Assembly (NCBI GenBank): GCA_006503475.1
Contig: RSEH01000013.1
Location: 62,001 to 126,000 of the forward strand
Direction: 5' to 3'
Source of the DNA: Stentor roeselii
Taxonomy: Eukaryota; Ciliophora; Heterotrichea; Heterotrichida; Stentoridae
Length of the DNA: 64,000 nt
The notes below the pieces were generated by a model, which saw only the letters and a program-made list of their open reading frames with translations, searched no databases and had not been told where the DNA came from. Positions 1 to 9,199 of the stretch are shown here, piece by piece (the first letter of the stretch is position 1; each line of letters starts with the position of its first letter). The position numbers were made by a program, and so were the translations under genes.

Positions 1-716
1 TGGAAGCTGAAGAGGTCTACTCCGTTGCTGAAACTTTAAAACTTTTATTTGAAAACTACAAAGATCTCGATTTTCCTGAAGTAATCGACGTGTTTTTCGA
101 TAAAGTCCTTCAAAAATTCATCGAAAAACTCGGAAAACCTCTCCAAAGTGAAGCAAGTAAATACGAAATTATCTTAATTTTCGCTGTCTTAATGCAGATC
201 CAGCCAAACGAGTCAAAAATCGACTTCGTGTTAAGTGGAGTCTTCCTCGCAGTTCATGAGCTTCTGAAAACAAGTAGCCCGACGTTAAAAGTCGCGATTT
301 ACAAGTTTTACAAGATCGTGATAGACAAAAATGACAGTCATTTAATTTCTTACTTCATAAAATTCAAGTTTTTAGAGCAGGTCTTCGATGATCTACTCGA
401 AGGTCTAGCGAAAGAAACTCTGATATTTTCCTTAACCTTCGGAATTCTTTTAGGGATCAGCGAAAGTTCCAATAAAGACCTGCTGATCTACTCAAAAGAC
501 TTCAGCCCAAGGTTTTCTTCGACATTTCTACTGAAAACTTTTATAAAAATCGAAGAAAAAGTTCAAAAAATCCATGAAATTCCTCTTCTGGTGAATAAAA
601 ACCTGACAGCTTTTGACTCTATCACGAATGAAAACTTCCAGTCATTTGACTTGTCAAGACCAGTGAAAAGAACAGAGACTTTTGAAGACCAGCCGAAGAA
701 GAGAAAGATGAATTGA
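1..716 (+). CDS. PP4R3/SMEK-like regulatory subunit, 3' part only
   Basis: The reading frame is open from the first bases of the window (Glu-Ala-Glu-Glu-Val onward), so the gene is cut by the window edge and its start is not visible. About 237 residues of an all-helical, ARM-like protein are seen. The stretch around KFYKIVIDKNDSHLISYFIK, followed by helices about staying with a partner region and then a loss of conservation, resembles the end of the Smk-1 domain of protein phosphatase 4 regulatory subunit 3 (SMEK/Falafel/Psy2), where 'F...I..KD.....Y.VK' patterns recur. The C-terminus is basic (PKKRKM), which would serve as a nuclear localisation signal, as PP4R3 proteins also have. The stop is TGA followed at once by TAA. 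PP4R3 would target PP4 phosphatase to nuclear substrates. The family call rests on pattern memory only; another HEAT/ARM protein is possible. Confidence 0.5.
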   Translation, partial: EAEEVYSVAETLKLLFENYKDLDFPEVIDVFFDKVLQKFIEKLGKPLQSEASKYEIILIFAVLMQIQPNESKIDFVLSGVFLAVHELLKTSSPTLKVAIYKFYKIVIDKNDSHLISYFIKFKFLEQVFDDLLEGLAKETLIFSLTFGILLGISESSNKDLLIYSKDFSPRFSSTFLLKTFIKIEEKVQKIHEIPLLVNKNLTAFDSITNENFQSFDLSRPVKRTETFEDQPKKRKMN

Positions 717-729
717 TAATACTTAAACA

Positions 730-2397
730 TTAAGGACTCTCTTCTCGCATTCGATGCTTTTCAGTGATGAAAGGCTCTGTTGTCTCTTCCATGCTACGGT
801 TTTGGTGGTCTTTGAAAGTGAAGGGAGAAGACTTCCGGATGTAGTTGCCTCGGGTTTTTTGCTGGTCTACGCTGTATTGAACCAGCTTCTTCAAAAAACC
901 TAGTCTTTTTAAATACATTGAAATGCTTGGGTCGTTTTCGTTTCGGGATATTGGACGCATACCTGGCATTAGGTTGTTTATTTGAGCTTGCTCTAAGGAA
1001 AATAATAACTTTCGCATCACGTCTTTTATGAAGTGGAGCTGGTCTAGTCGGGCTGCTTCTTCTTCTTTTACTCGAGCTTCTACTGTGAAGATTCTTGCTT
1101 CTGAGATGTGCGCTGGCTCCATTACTGTTGCTACCCATTTATCGAAATCAACTCTCAGTTTTTTCAAGTCTATTATGGTTTTTTTATCAGTCTCTATAAG
1201 TTCGACTCTATTTTCATTATAAACTTTCTGAAAACTTTCCATATCACATTCATAAAACTTTCGATAATCACTGATTTGCTGTGAAAGTTCATTTCCGAGT
1301 TCTTTCGTGGAATGTTCCTGAACCTGAGCAGATTCAGCAATAGCTTTAGTATACTCTTCAACCAAAACTCTGTATTTTTGTTCAATAAAATGGTTAGTTT
1401 CTTCAATTTTCACCTGAATCTCTTCAACAGATTTATTGAATTCTTTCCTTAAGTTCTTTTGTGAAGACTCTACTTTCTTTCTTGAGTCTTCTTTAAGTTC
1501 TTTAACGACTTCACCGATTCGATCTTCAAGTCTTTTAGTTGTTTGCTTCAGAATATCGTACTCTTCATGAGCAACCTCATTTTTCAGTTTAAGATCTTCC
1601 TGATTCTGATCAAATTCAGTGAATTTCTGCTCAACTCTTTCACTCCATTTACTGACATCCTTTAACTTATCCTCAACTTCTGAGTAAAGTTTAGTAAGAT
1701 TTTCCTTATAAAACTCAAGCTGTTCATAAATATTTTTAATTTCTAAAGTGAAGTCTGAAACAGTTGACTCAATTTTTGCATTAACTTCTTCAGTTTTCTG
1801 TTCAATATTAGGTATAAGCTGTTCCTGTTGAAGAACTTTAGTTTTGAGTTTAGACCGATTCAAGTACTTGAACATGAGTTTTTTAAAGATATCTAAAGAG
1901 TACATCCGAGGTTTTTGCATGTCGACATCTTTCAAATCCTCTTTTTTTTTCTTTAAAAATCTAGAAAAAACGATTTGGTTGATATTTTTCGGACTGAGTG
2001 AAGAACTAAAGCCTAACTGCGGGTCTTCCCCTTCAGAGTGTTCATCTTCAGAGATATCCGAATGGTCTTCCAAGTCTTTCATAGTGAGGTTAGTCTGAAC
2101 AACTGCTTCTTCAATTTTCGGTTTTTCCTTAAGTTTCTCGATTTCCAAGTTCATTTCTTTCATTTTCGCCTCGAAACTTTGCATCTGTTTTTCCTTTTCA
2201 TGAGTGACAAGTTCCAGTTTTTCTAAAAGTCGATGTTCTTGTTTCGACATCTTCATAGATAAAGACAAAGTCGTCTCTTCTGAGTCCTTATTCCTCATCC
2301 AAACCTCAATAGTTTGAAGTTGTTTTGACACAGAAGAGATGCTAGTTGGAATGATCTGAGGAATATTTTCCCAGTCTTCAGGGTTGTAATCAGCCAT
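730..2397 (-). CDS. Coiled-coil protein of unknown function
   Basis: A 555-residue protein rich in Glu, Lys and Gln with long heptad-like stretches at roughly residues 45-100 and 190-420. Between them lies an acidic linker (EDHSDISEDEHSEGEDP) and a basic patch. The C-terminal 60 residues are less helical and Arg/Ser-rich. No catalytic motif or recognisable domain is visible. The ATG was chosen because it is the first Met, gives the full coiled coil, and lies just after the TAA of the upstream gene in the same frame (6-nt gap). It converges on the PP4R3-like gene with 13 bp between stop codons. Long coiled coils of this kind are common in ciliate basal-body and cortical proteins, but that role is only a guess from the protein class. 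Confidence 0.75.
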   Translation of the reverse strand: MADYNPEDWENIPQIIPTSISSVSKQLQTIEVWMRNKDSEETTLSLSMKMSKQEHRLLEKLELVTHEKEKQMQSFEAKMKEMNLEIEKLKEKPKIEEAVVQTNLTMKDLEDHSDISEDEHSEGEDPQLGFSSSLSPKNINQIVFSRFLKKKKEDLKDVDMQKPRMYSLDIFKKLMFKYLNRSKLKTKVLQQEQLIPNIEQKTEEVNAKIESTVSDFTLEIKNIYEQLEFYKENLTKLYSEVEDKLKDVSKWSERVEQKFTEFDQNQEDLKLKNEVAHEEYDILKQTTKRLEDRIGEVVKELKEDSRKKVESSQKNLRKEFNKSVEEIQVKIEETNHFIEQKYRVLVEEYTKAIAESAQVQEHSTKELGNELSQQISDYRKFYECDMESFQKVYNENRVELIETDKKTIIDLKKLRVDFDKWVATVMEPAHISEARIFTVEARVKEEEAARLDQLHFIKDVMRKLLFSLEQAQINNLMPGMRPISRNENDPSISMYLKRLGFLKKLVQYSVDQQKTRGNYIRKSSPFTFKDHQNRSMEETTEPFITEKHRMREESP

Positions 2398-2403
2398 TAT
2401 TAA

Positions 2404-2676
2404 TTATCTTTGAAAAGCTTTCATAACGAAATCGCCTGAACTGCCTTCAGACCGAGAAGCATGACTACTACGAACCGAGTGATTCAATCTTGGCACGTAC
2501 TTCAACTTCGGAGTCGTGCAATGAGAAAGGTCTAACTCCTGCCCTGCGCTCTTCACATTTGAAATCTTTTTAGAAATCGGTTTCTGATGAATATACCCAC
2601 TTAGGTTCAACTTTGGAATCGAGGTGGTAACAGTGTCGATATTTTTCAATAGTCTCAATATTTCATTGTTTTTCAT
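2404..2676 (-). CDS. Small protein, unknown function
   Basis: A 90-residue reading frame starting at the ATG that begins MKNNEILRLLKN; the frame is open a few codons further up but only with non-ATG codons. It is Ser/Lys/Arg-rich, with no visible domain, signal peptide or membrane segment. It is tightly placed between two genes of the same strand: 37 bp after the stop of the SHIPPO gene and 6 bp before the start of the coiled-coil gene, in the same frame as the latter. The start codon is preceded by an AT-rich TATAAAG-like box as in most genes here. Codon use resembles its neighbours, which supports a real gene, but there is no homology evidence. I looked for a 15-nt intron joining it to the coiled-coil gene and found no GT...AG pair that fits. 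Confidence 0.5.
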   Translation of the reverse strand: MKNNEILRLLKNIDTVTTSIPKLNLSGYIHQKPISKKISNVKSAGQELDLSHCTTPKLKYVPRLNHSVRSSHASRSEGSSGDFVMKAFQR

Positions 2677-2713
2677 TAAAATCTTTATAATCAATAACTA
2701 TTCTCTACACAAG

Positions 2714-4228
2714 TTAAGCAATCCAAGGCCTGACTTTAACAAGTTCGCCACTCATGTTAAAACTTTTCTTAAACCTTCCTTCAACAGCGTAACTTCCAGG
2801 GCCGACATTTTGAGCAGTTCCAGTCTTCGGCCGGTAGTTTTCAAAAGAGCCGAACCTTTGTCCAGTTCTTTTCATTTTCGAAGGAACTGAAACTGGACGA
2901 CTTTCGTAATGTCCTGGTCCTGGGTTGTTGTTTTCCTTTTTATGCGCGAAAAAACGGTTTGCAGTAGTTTCGAAGCTCAAGTTCGGCTTCATCATGACTG
3001 CGTCGAAGGCTCGAGACTGTTTTGCCTTCCACCCTGTATGGGACAGGTCGAGTTCAAGTGTTGGTTGAGAGCCGACTACTGATACGCTTAAGTTGTCTGA
3101 AGCGACTTTTGAGAATCTTGGAGTTTTTGATACGAAGACTGAACTTGCTTTAGTGGATTGACGAGATTTTTCTTTCTCGTAGGAACCTGGACCTGGAATT
3201 GATAAAGATGAAAGCTTGTGGAATTTTTCTTGTTTTGTGCCGAATGGGATTTTTTCGTTTGTTTCACTGTTTTCTTCTTGGTCTTTGTATTGACCTGGAC
3301 CTGGAAAGGCTGGGTTGTCTACCCATTTCATTTCTCGTTTTGTACTCACGTTGAAGGGAGGCTTTGAGATTGGAGCTTCGTAGGAGATGAACTTTTGACG
3401 AAGCTTTTCACTGGTTTTTAGCTTTTCTGAAGTGTCGTAAGTACCAACTGGAGGGTTTTCACTGTAGCCTACTTGGATTGGACGATGAGGGTCTTTGCTA
3501 AACATGATGTGTTTTTTTTCTAATACTCCAAAAGCTTCAATATTTTCCTTCCTAACCTTCCGTTCCACAGGTTCTTCATAAGTTCCAGGTCCAGGGTAAT
3601 TATTTTTATTCCTCTCACTTTTCGCAGCTTTAGTAAAAGCTCTAGACTGTCCCTTTTCCATTTCCGAATTATATTCCCCCGGTCCCGGATTTTCTTCATT
3701 CCCTTCAAAAACCTTTCTCTTGCTCAAATATCCTCCAAAAGTCGTATGCGCTGATGCAGGCTTAACATTAGCATATTCAGGATTATAAGTGACAGAAGAA
3801 ACTTCTCCAGCCTTTACTTCCCTTGCAGGAATCGAGGAAGGTGAAGGGTCAATAGTCAAAGAATGTCTTCTCGCTGACTTAGACTTGGTCTTCTTCTGAT
3901 TTTCTTGCAAATAAGTCCCAGGCCCCGGGTTGTAAACGTTAGTCGGCATTGAAAAGCCAAGGACGCCAGTGGCAAAAGGACCCATTCTCGGAGACCCTGA
4001 CGAGAGCATCGCTGCTCCTTTCATGCTTCCGTCCCAAGAGTCAAGCATTATGTAAGAACCTGGACCCACTTCTGACTTTTGACGATGGTCTTCTCGTGAC
4101 TTGCCTGTCAGGAAAGGGACTGACTGTTGTTTGGCTTCGGATTCTGGGATAAGGTTGTAGGAACCTGGACCGACTTTTGAAGGTGTTGTTTGGGACCAGA
4201 ACTCGGTTTTACGGTTGAAGGTAGTCAT
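2714..4228 (-). CDS. SHIPPO (sperm-tail PG-rich) repeat protein, STPG/ODF3-like
   Basis: A 504-residue protein with about ten PGPG-type repeats spread along its length: VGPGSYNL, VGPGSYIM, PGPGTYLQ, PGPGEYNS, PGPGTYEE, PVGTYDTS, PGPGQYKD, PGPGSYEK, PGPGHYES and VGPGSYAV. These are the signature of the SHIPPO/STPG family, whose members bind microtubules, several as microtubule inner proteins in axonemal doublets. Sequence between repeats is basic and Ser-rich with no other domain. The start ATG (MTTFNRKTEFW) is the first Met and stands next to an AT-rich run. The divergent neighbour on the other strand starts 90 bp away. In a ciliate the natural place is the ciliary axoneme or cortical microtubules. 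The family call is secure; the exact orthologue (STPG1, STPG2, ODF3-like) is not. Confidence 0.9.
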   Translation of the reverse strand: MTTFNRKTEFWSQTTPSKVGPGSYNLIPESEAKQQSVPFLTGKSREDHRQKSEVGPGSYIMLDSWDGSMKGAAMLSSGSPRMGPFATGVLGFSMPTNVYNPGPGTYLQENQKKTKSKSARRHSLTIDPSPSSIPAREVKAGEVSSVTYNPEYANVKPASAHTTFGGYLSKRKVFEGNEENPGPGEYNSEMEKGQSRAFTKAAKSERNKNNYPGPGTYEEPVERKVRKENIEAFGVLEKKHIMFSKDPHRPIQVGYSENPPVGTYDTSEKLKTSEKLRQKFISYEAPISKPPFNVSTKREMKWVDNPAFPGPGQYKDQEENSETNEKIPFGTKQEKFHKLSSLSIPGPGSYEKEKSRQSTKASSVFVSKTPRFSKVASDNLSVSVVGSQPTLELDLSHTGWKAKQSRAFDAVMMKPNLSFETTANRFFAHKKENNNPGPGHYESRPVSVPSKMKRTGQRFGSFENYRPKTGTAQNVGPGSYAVEGRFKKSFNMSGELVKVRPWIA

Positions 4229-4311
4229 TTTGAATGAATTTATGGAAATTCATTGGAAGATTTTTTTTTTGGGTTATTTTGATTGTTTGGGGTAGGGTTG
4301 AATTATTTGTC

Positions 4312-4318
4312 TATAATT
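4312..4318 (+). promoter_or_regulatory. TATAATT box touching the start codon
   Basis: TATAATT lies directly against the ATG chosen for the downstream gene. The same seven bases sit directly before the start codons at 46273 (as TATAATTT) and 57603. Similar AT-rich boxes (TAATAA, TATAAA, ATAATAA) precede most other ATGs in the window. It may be an initiator/TATA-like promoter element with an extremely short leader. This is inference from position and recurrence only. Confidence 0.3.
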
Positions 4319-6238
4319 ATGGAGAATATGGAGAGGGATGTTGATCAGGCGATTATTGATGTTGTTACTAATGAAGCACCTCATTTACCGGTTTTGACCT
4401 TGAAAAATACTCAGGCTTTTTTTTATATTATTCAAGTTGAAGAGACTTGTTTGCCTAATGATGTAAAAATTTCTTTGGATAGAATTTTTGGGATTTTTAT
4501 TGATAGTGCTTTTGGTTTCTCGAAGAAGTCGTTTACGAAACGTTTTGATAATCTTTGGATTGGACTTCAGCAGTCCTTGCAAAAACATATTCAAATACTT
4601 TTTAGTCAAATAAATGATTTAAAGCCGCAAATCGAGTCCTTGATCTTGAAAAGTCATTCTTGGGTAGATTCTATTAAAATGTCGATAATAAATGATCTAC
4701 TTGCTAAGCTTAAAGTTTCTTTGAATATGAGAGATGAGGTCAGTCGCTTTGTTTTTTCAAAAAAGAATATCTCTGAAATTGATCCTAAGTTTTTAGAGAT
4801 TGTTTTCAATACTGAAGTTAAGAACATGCGAGAGTTTATCCCAATTTTTAAAGAATATTACAGCGCTTTCATCAGAAAAAATCAGGATGTTGATAGCGAC
4901 TTCGGTATCGCTGATCTTGAGTTTCAGAAGAAGAAAAAATCAGAAGAAGATTCTTGTAGGCATTCAATATTAGAAATTCTTCAAAAATTTTTAAATTCCA
5001 TCAATGTTTACTGGGTTTTATTCAAATCTTCAGATATTTCAATCAGTTCTAACTTGTTAGAAAAAAGTTTTTTTCTAGAGTATAATACTTTAAATGCGAT
5101 TCTTTCGGAAGACCCTCAAGTTCAGTTAACTCAAGTGGTTGAAATGAAATATGGGAGCTTTTTTGTTATATGGTCTGAATCTTCTTTTAGTTCTGAACTT
5201 TTTTACCTTATAAATGGGAAATTCCATCATTTAGATAGTTTGAAAGATAAAAAAGTCGTCATCGCTAATGGGTCAATTGACTCGGGTTGTTTACTTTACT
5301 TTAAAAATACAGGAAATTTTTCTTTGATTACTATTGAATCATTTAAATTGCATTTTATAAAGGACTTCAACTTTCAATTAGCTGAAACAGAGAGAGTCAT
5401 TGAAATTTGCTTTATACCAGAAATTCAGTATGCTTTTTTTACAACTAATCTTAAGGTTTACATGCTTGATAATCAGGAAAATTTTAATCAAATTGGCTCT
5501 GAGTTGTTTTTTGTTAGGTATTTACCTTCTGAAAAAATTTTTCTTTTCACTTCTGACTCTGGAGTTCGGATGCTTGACAGTACTTTTACCGAAATCAGAG
5601 AAATCCAAACACAAGTATTGATAGAACTCTTCAGTTTAGATTTCGAATCAGAAAATTCTTTAAAACTTGTTTTAGGGTTTCAAAACGATATGTTGTTCAT
5701 CATGAAATATACAGGCAAATCAGTCAATATAGTAAAAATCGGTCTATTTTTTGACTGTGAAAAAAGCAGAAAAAGTATAAAAAAATCTGGTTTATTATTA
5801 TTTAAAAATAACTTCAAGATTTTCAAAGATAATCTCTTTAAAACAGTAAAAATGTTTGGGAATATTCATGCATTTGAAACTTATGATTTCCCTGATGTTT
5901 TCGCTGTGTATTTGAATTTAAATAAGAAATTCGAAGCAAGACCAGCAAGTCTAATTAACTGTGACCAGAAATGCCCTCTTTGCCAAACAAAATGTTCCTC
6001 GGTGAAAAATCACCTCGATTTCCATGACGGAGTACATTTAAACTGCAATCAAAATATGAATTGCATTGATTATTGTATGTCAGGAATACACGAATCTCAT
6101 AAAGTCTACTGTGCAGGAGGATCTAACTGTGCTGCATTATTTTATCCTGGACAAGTAAAACACGAAGAAGAGTTCGACATGTATCCCTGCAGTCTTTTCT
6201 GGATGGGCTACAGATGGAAATTCGATAAGATAGAATAA
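4319..6238 (+). CDS. Unknown protein with propeller-like core and C-terminal Cys/His-rich domain
   Basis: A 639-residue protein from the ATG that begins MENMERDVDQ; the frame extends 12 codons upstream but only through a TTG. The first ~200 residues are helical. Residues ~250-520 alternate short hydrophobic strands with turns in a way that suggests a beta-propeller-like fold. The last ~90 residues hold a Cys/His cluster: CPLCQTKCSSVKNHLDFHDG, then H-x-N-C, C-x3-C, H-x4-H, C and C, compatible with bound zinc. A diverged relative starts at 62313 at the other end of the window, with a similar helical front and propeller-like middle but no Cys/His tail. I do not recognise the family. Its divergent neighbour is the SHIPPO gene; downstream it converges on the USP gene across 143 bp of AT-rich spacer in which I see nothing. 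Confidence 0.75.
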   Translation: MENMERDVDQAIIDVVTNEAPHLPVLTLKNTQAFFYIIQVEETCLPNDVKISLDRIFGIFIDSAFGFSKKSFTKRFDNLWIGLQQSLQKHIQILFSQINDLKPQIESLILKSHSWVDSIKMSIINDLLAKLKVSLNMRDEVSRFVFSKKNISEIDPKFLEIVFNTEVKNMREFIPIFKEYYSAFIRKNQDVDSDFGIADLEFQKKKKSEEDSCRHSILEILQKFLNSINVYWVLFKSSDISISSNLLEKSFFLEYNTLNAILSEDPQVQLTQVVEMKYGSFFVIWSESSFSSELFYLINGKFHHLDSLKDKKVVIANGSIDSGCLLYFKNTGNFSLITIESFKLHFIKDFNFQLAETERVIEICFIPEIQYAFFTTNLKVYMLDNQENFNQIGSELFFVRYLPSEKIFLFTSDSGVRMLDSTFTEIREIQTQVLIELFSLDFESENSLKLVLGFQNDMLFIMKYTGKSVNIVKIGLFFDCEKSRKSIKKSGLLLFKNNFKIFKDNLFKTVKMFGNIHAFETYDFPDVFAVYLNLNKKFEARPASLINCDQKCPLCQTKCSSVKNHLDFHDGVHLNCNQNMNCIDYCMSGIHESHKVYCAGGSNCAALFYPGQVKHEEEFDMYPCSLFWMGYRWKFDKIE

Positions 6239-6381
6239 TTGATTAGAATTTGATTTCGATAGTAAAAACAATTGATAGTAAAAATTCAATTCATTTTTTT
6301 TTAATTATAAAGAAAAATTAAAGTACTTTTAGTAGACTACTCTTAAATTCTTATTCAAAACTTCCTAAATTATGATTATAT

Positions 6382-9150
6382 CTAATCTGACCTTCTCTGG
6401 TAAAATAGCACATATGCTGAACTACCAACTACTGTTCCTTCCACATCATCAACCACATGAACTGAGTTATCATCAAAATCTCTCCAAAGACCGTCTTGGC
6501 CCTTTGCATAAGCAGTGTAATGTCCTCCTTCCAGACTTCCATAATGATTAGAAACCGCATAAAGATCGTATATTCCGGTCTGATCAACTGAAAACTGGCT
6601 CATGTCAAGTCCTTCGATCGGGAACTCAACTGTTTTGTTGTTTTTGGAACTGTTGTATCTCTTTTGTTTGAATCTCTTGAAATGAATTATCAAAATTTTT
6701 GGTAGTCTAAAAATTCCCATTTTTTTGAAGCCTCTTTTGTGATCTTTACATTTAGAGCAATAGACTACATTTTCTTCGTCTAGCTGCTCTCGCTTAGTGA
6801 ACATTTCAAAACAGTCTGAAAGTTTTACGCTGGAGTTTTCTTGAGAAAATGAATTTCCGAAGCAACTTGAATGATCGGTCACTGTATTCAAAAAACTAGT
6901 ATTATAAACCCTATCTCCAAAAATGACAGAAATTCTCAAATTACTTTCCTTAAGTTGTTTTAAATAAGCTTTCAAAGTTTTCTGCTCAAAAGAAATAGAG
7001 CAGCCGGCACAAGCAACTCTATCACAAATAGCACAAGGATACTGATAAGGATTATGCACTTTAAGAGAGAATTCATTATCAGAACTATAACTTCTCGAAT
7101 ATTGATTCGGAAAAGCTTTTTTAAACTCTTGGTCAATATCTTCAATTTCCATTTTTTTCAATTTCGAGATAAAAACAAATATTTCCTTATGAAGTTCTTC
7201 CATAGTAACATTTTTTTTCACAGTAAACAAATAAGGATTTCCAATAACCTGCCCACTATACCCCATAGATTTTCTCCTGAAATCAACAAACAACGTAGCA
7301 ACCTCATCAAGATCCTGTTTTTCCTGAACATTTTCCCGAAACATGATAAGCTGAACCCTTTTTTTCACTTTCATAGAAGGATCCAAGATACTTTTCAAAG
7401 TATTCATATTAATTTCAGCAATTACAAGATTTTCCGAGCTAACTCCTAAAACTTCACAAGCCTTATCCCTGACATTCCCAGCATTAGACCCTTTAGGCAG
7501 ATTCACTTTTCCCCTGAATGTTTCATTGGAATCAACAAGTAAAAACTCATAAACTTTAACTTCTTTCTCAGGAATCGGCAAAGTGACCATTAAAAACGGG
7601 TCAAAAGTAATCGAAACATTTTGACAGTCCGGGCATTCAACTTCAGATCGGTACTGTCCATGCATGAGGTCAACAATGATGCTATCATTTCTCTTCAAAT
7701 GATTTTCCCAAAACTTTTCAGCTCTTTCTCTTTCGCTGTACTTGTCCGCCTCAGGGTCTTCGATGTACGGTTTTGACTTGACGCGGTTTAAGTCTTCATG
7801 AATCCCGTCGACGAGATACCCGAGCATCTCTTGAGAGTCTTGCTGGAAAAAGCCCATGAATTGTTTTGCGAATTCGCTGAAAGCTTTTTTTACGCCCCAG
7901 GGTGAGACTTGAGAAGAAGTTCCCCACCACATTTCTTTTATCAGTTGAGCGAATTCTTCTATCAACTGACCTTTTGACCCCAGGATGTTTTCTTTGTTGA
8001 TGTCGTTTTTGTAGTTGTCTGATAAGATGAAGTCGGTTAGAGGCTTCGTGTTGGATAAACATTGAAGACCTGAATTCATGTAACAAGTGTTTCCCAGGTT
8101 TTGAAGACCGACCTTTCCTTGCTTTGAGTCTGGACACAACTTGAAGATTTTTGGACGGCAGTTGTGGTAGTTCTTGTCACGGTCTTCGCAGGTGTCGTCG
8201 CAGTAGAAGTACTTTTTGCAGAAACATTTACGTGCACCGATTACGTTTTTACGGCAGTATTCGCATTGTTCTTTACGTTTTTCTCGGAATAGCTCACTCA
8301 TTGTGTATTTCGACCGAACTTCTAAAACAAAGATTTCATTTTCAATAAATTCAATTAGTTCAAGCCTTTGCATATTAGAGGGAAAATAAACTCCTGGAAA
8401 TTCAAAGTTCGACATGGAATTTGACTTAATCACTTCAGCTAATTTAAAAATAGCTCTTTTAGTTTTTTCATCTTGGGACTCATTCATTTCAGAGTCTTTA
8501 GTTTCACTGTTAGTCTCATTATCATTGTTAGTATCTCCAAACTTCTGAAGTAATTCATCAGCATCAAGTTTCCAAAGCTTACTCGAAGGGTAGTCATAAG
8601 AACTAATAAGAGTTTTAGCGTAGTTAGTAATCATTTCAATCATATCCCTCACAGTTTTAAGTCTAGAAACATGAAAATGATGAATATCAGTACCTTTCAA
8701 TTGTCTATCAATCACAATCAACACCCTTATCTTTAAAAGTGTAATTTCAATAGTTGAACTATTCGAAGTGGTATCAATACTAACTCTTTTCACCTTTTTA
8801 TTGCATTTAAAGTCTCTTTTAAGTCTATTCCAAGCTTTTTGTGGTAAAGCCTCGAAATTCGTTCCAATTCTTAAGTCCGGCTTGACGATATGATTTTTTC
8901 CTTCAATATGATGATGATCATCAATAAGAACAATATCATCATTGTTGATCTCTCCCAAGTCAATCTGCATTTCATCTGTTTCCATATCGTCAGCCAATTT
9001 GTAGACCCGCTTCCAGTTATTGAGCCAAGATCGACTCACTAGAAACCACTTTGTCCCTTCATCAGGGTGTCCATGAATTCGTCTAACTCCATCATTTTTC
9101 CCAGAGATCCAATCTAAGACTTCTAAGTAACTAGATCGAGCTTCTTCCAT
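6382..9150 (-). CDS. Ubiquitin-specific protease with DUSP, UBL and MYND finger
   Basis: A 922-residue cysteine deubiquitinase. Order: a DUSP domain at about 1-105 (W-rich, with NDDIVLID and WNRLKRDF ending), a UBL-like segment about 115-190, an acidic linker, a MYND-type zinc finger with Cys/His between 296 and 331, and the USP catalytic domain. The Cys box GLQNLGNTCYMNSGLQCL places the nucleophile at Cys356; the QQDSQE box follows; the His box has GGHYTAY with His877, and the DDN triad position comes next. The catalytic domain holds an internal UBL-like insert (around KVYEFLLVDSNETF) and zinc Cys pairs CPDC and CSKC, plus an extra CAICDRVACAGC knuckle. DUSP-UBL-USP order matches USP4/11/15, but a MYND finger in front of the Cys box is not part of that group. 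All catalytic residues are present. It would remove ubiquitin from proteins in cytosol or nucleus. Confidence 0.92.
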   Translation of the reverse strand: MEEARSSYLEVLDWISGKNDGVRRIHGHPDEGTKWFLVSRSWLNNWKRVYKLADDMETDEMQIDLGEINNDDIVLIDDHHHIEGKNHIVKPDLRIGTNFEALPQKAWNRLKRDFKCNKKVKRVSIDTTSNSSTIEITLLKIRVLIVIDRQLKGTDIHHFHVSRLKTVRDMIEMITNYAKTLISSYDYPSSKLWKLDADELLQKFGDTNNDNETNSETKDSEMNESQDEKTKRAIFKLAEVIKSNSMSNFEFPGVYFPSNMQRLELIEFIENEIFVLEVRSKYTMSELFREKRKEQCEYCRKNVIGARKCFCKKYFYCDDTCEDRDKNYHNCRPKIFKLCPDSKQGKVGLQNLGNTCYMNSGLQCLSNTKPLTDFILSDNYKNDINKENILGSKGQLIEEFAQLIKEMWWGTSSQVSPWGVKKAFSEFAKQFMGFFQQDSQEMLGYLVDGIHEDLNRVKSKPYIEDPEADKYSERERAEKFWENHLKRNDSIIVDLMHGQYRSEVECPDCQNVSITFDPFLMVTLPIPEKEVKVYEFLLVDSNETFRGKVNLPKGSNAGNVRDKACEVLGVSSENLVIAEINMNTLKSILDPSMKVKKRVQLIMFRENVQEKQDLDEVATLFVDFRRKSMGYSGQVIGNPYLFTVKKNVTMEELHKEIFVFISKLKKMEIEDIDQEFKKAFPNQYSRSYSSDNEFSLKVHNPYQYPCAICDRVACAGCSISFEQKTLKAYLKQLKESNLRISVIFGDRVYNTSFLNTVTDHSSCFGNSFSQENSSVKLSDCFEMFTKREQLDEENVVYCSKCKDHKRGFKKMGIFRLPKILIIHFKRFKQKRYNSSKNNKTVEFPIEGLDMSQFSVDQTGIYDLYAVSNHYGSLEGGHYTAYAKGQDGLWRDFDDNSVHVVDDVEGTVVGSSAYVLFYQRRSD

Positions 9151-9199
9151 TTATGATTCCAGAACTGAATAGAACTTAGTGACTCATAATTGGGAAACT

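Noticed and set aside
730-2397. Many 60-130-codon frames antisense to or overlapping the large genes (for example within 16106-16429, 22057-22989, 7054-7449, 40294-40717).
   Set aside because: They lie inside well-supported genes in other frames, often with non-ATG starts and odd amino-acid mixes; they are expected shadows of long, AT-rich coding regions.
2395-2410. A 15-nt intron joining the small gene and the coiled-coil gene.
   Set aside because: No GT...AG pair of about 15 nt spans the TAA.
9179-9199. Longer N-terminus (GTG start) for the Cys-rich receptor.
   Set aside because: The ATG at 9200 starts a clean signal peptide; the extra residues would bury it.
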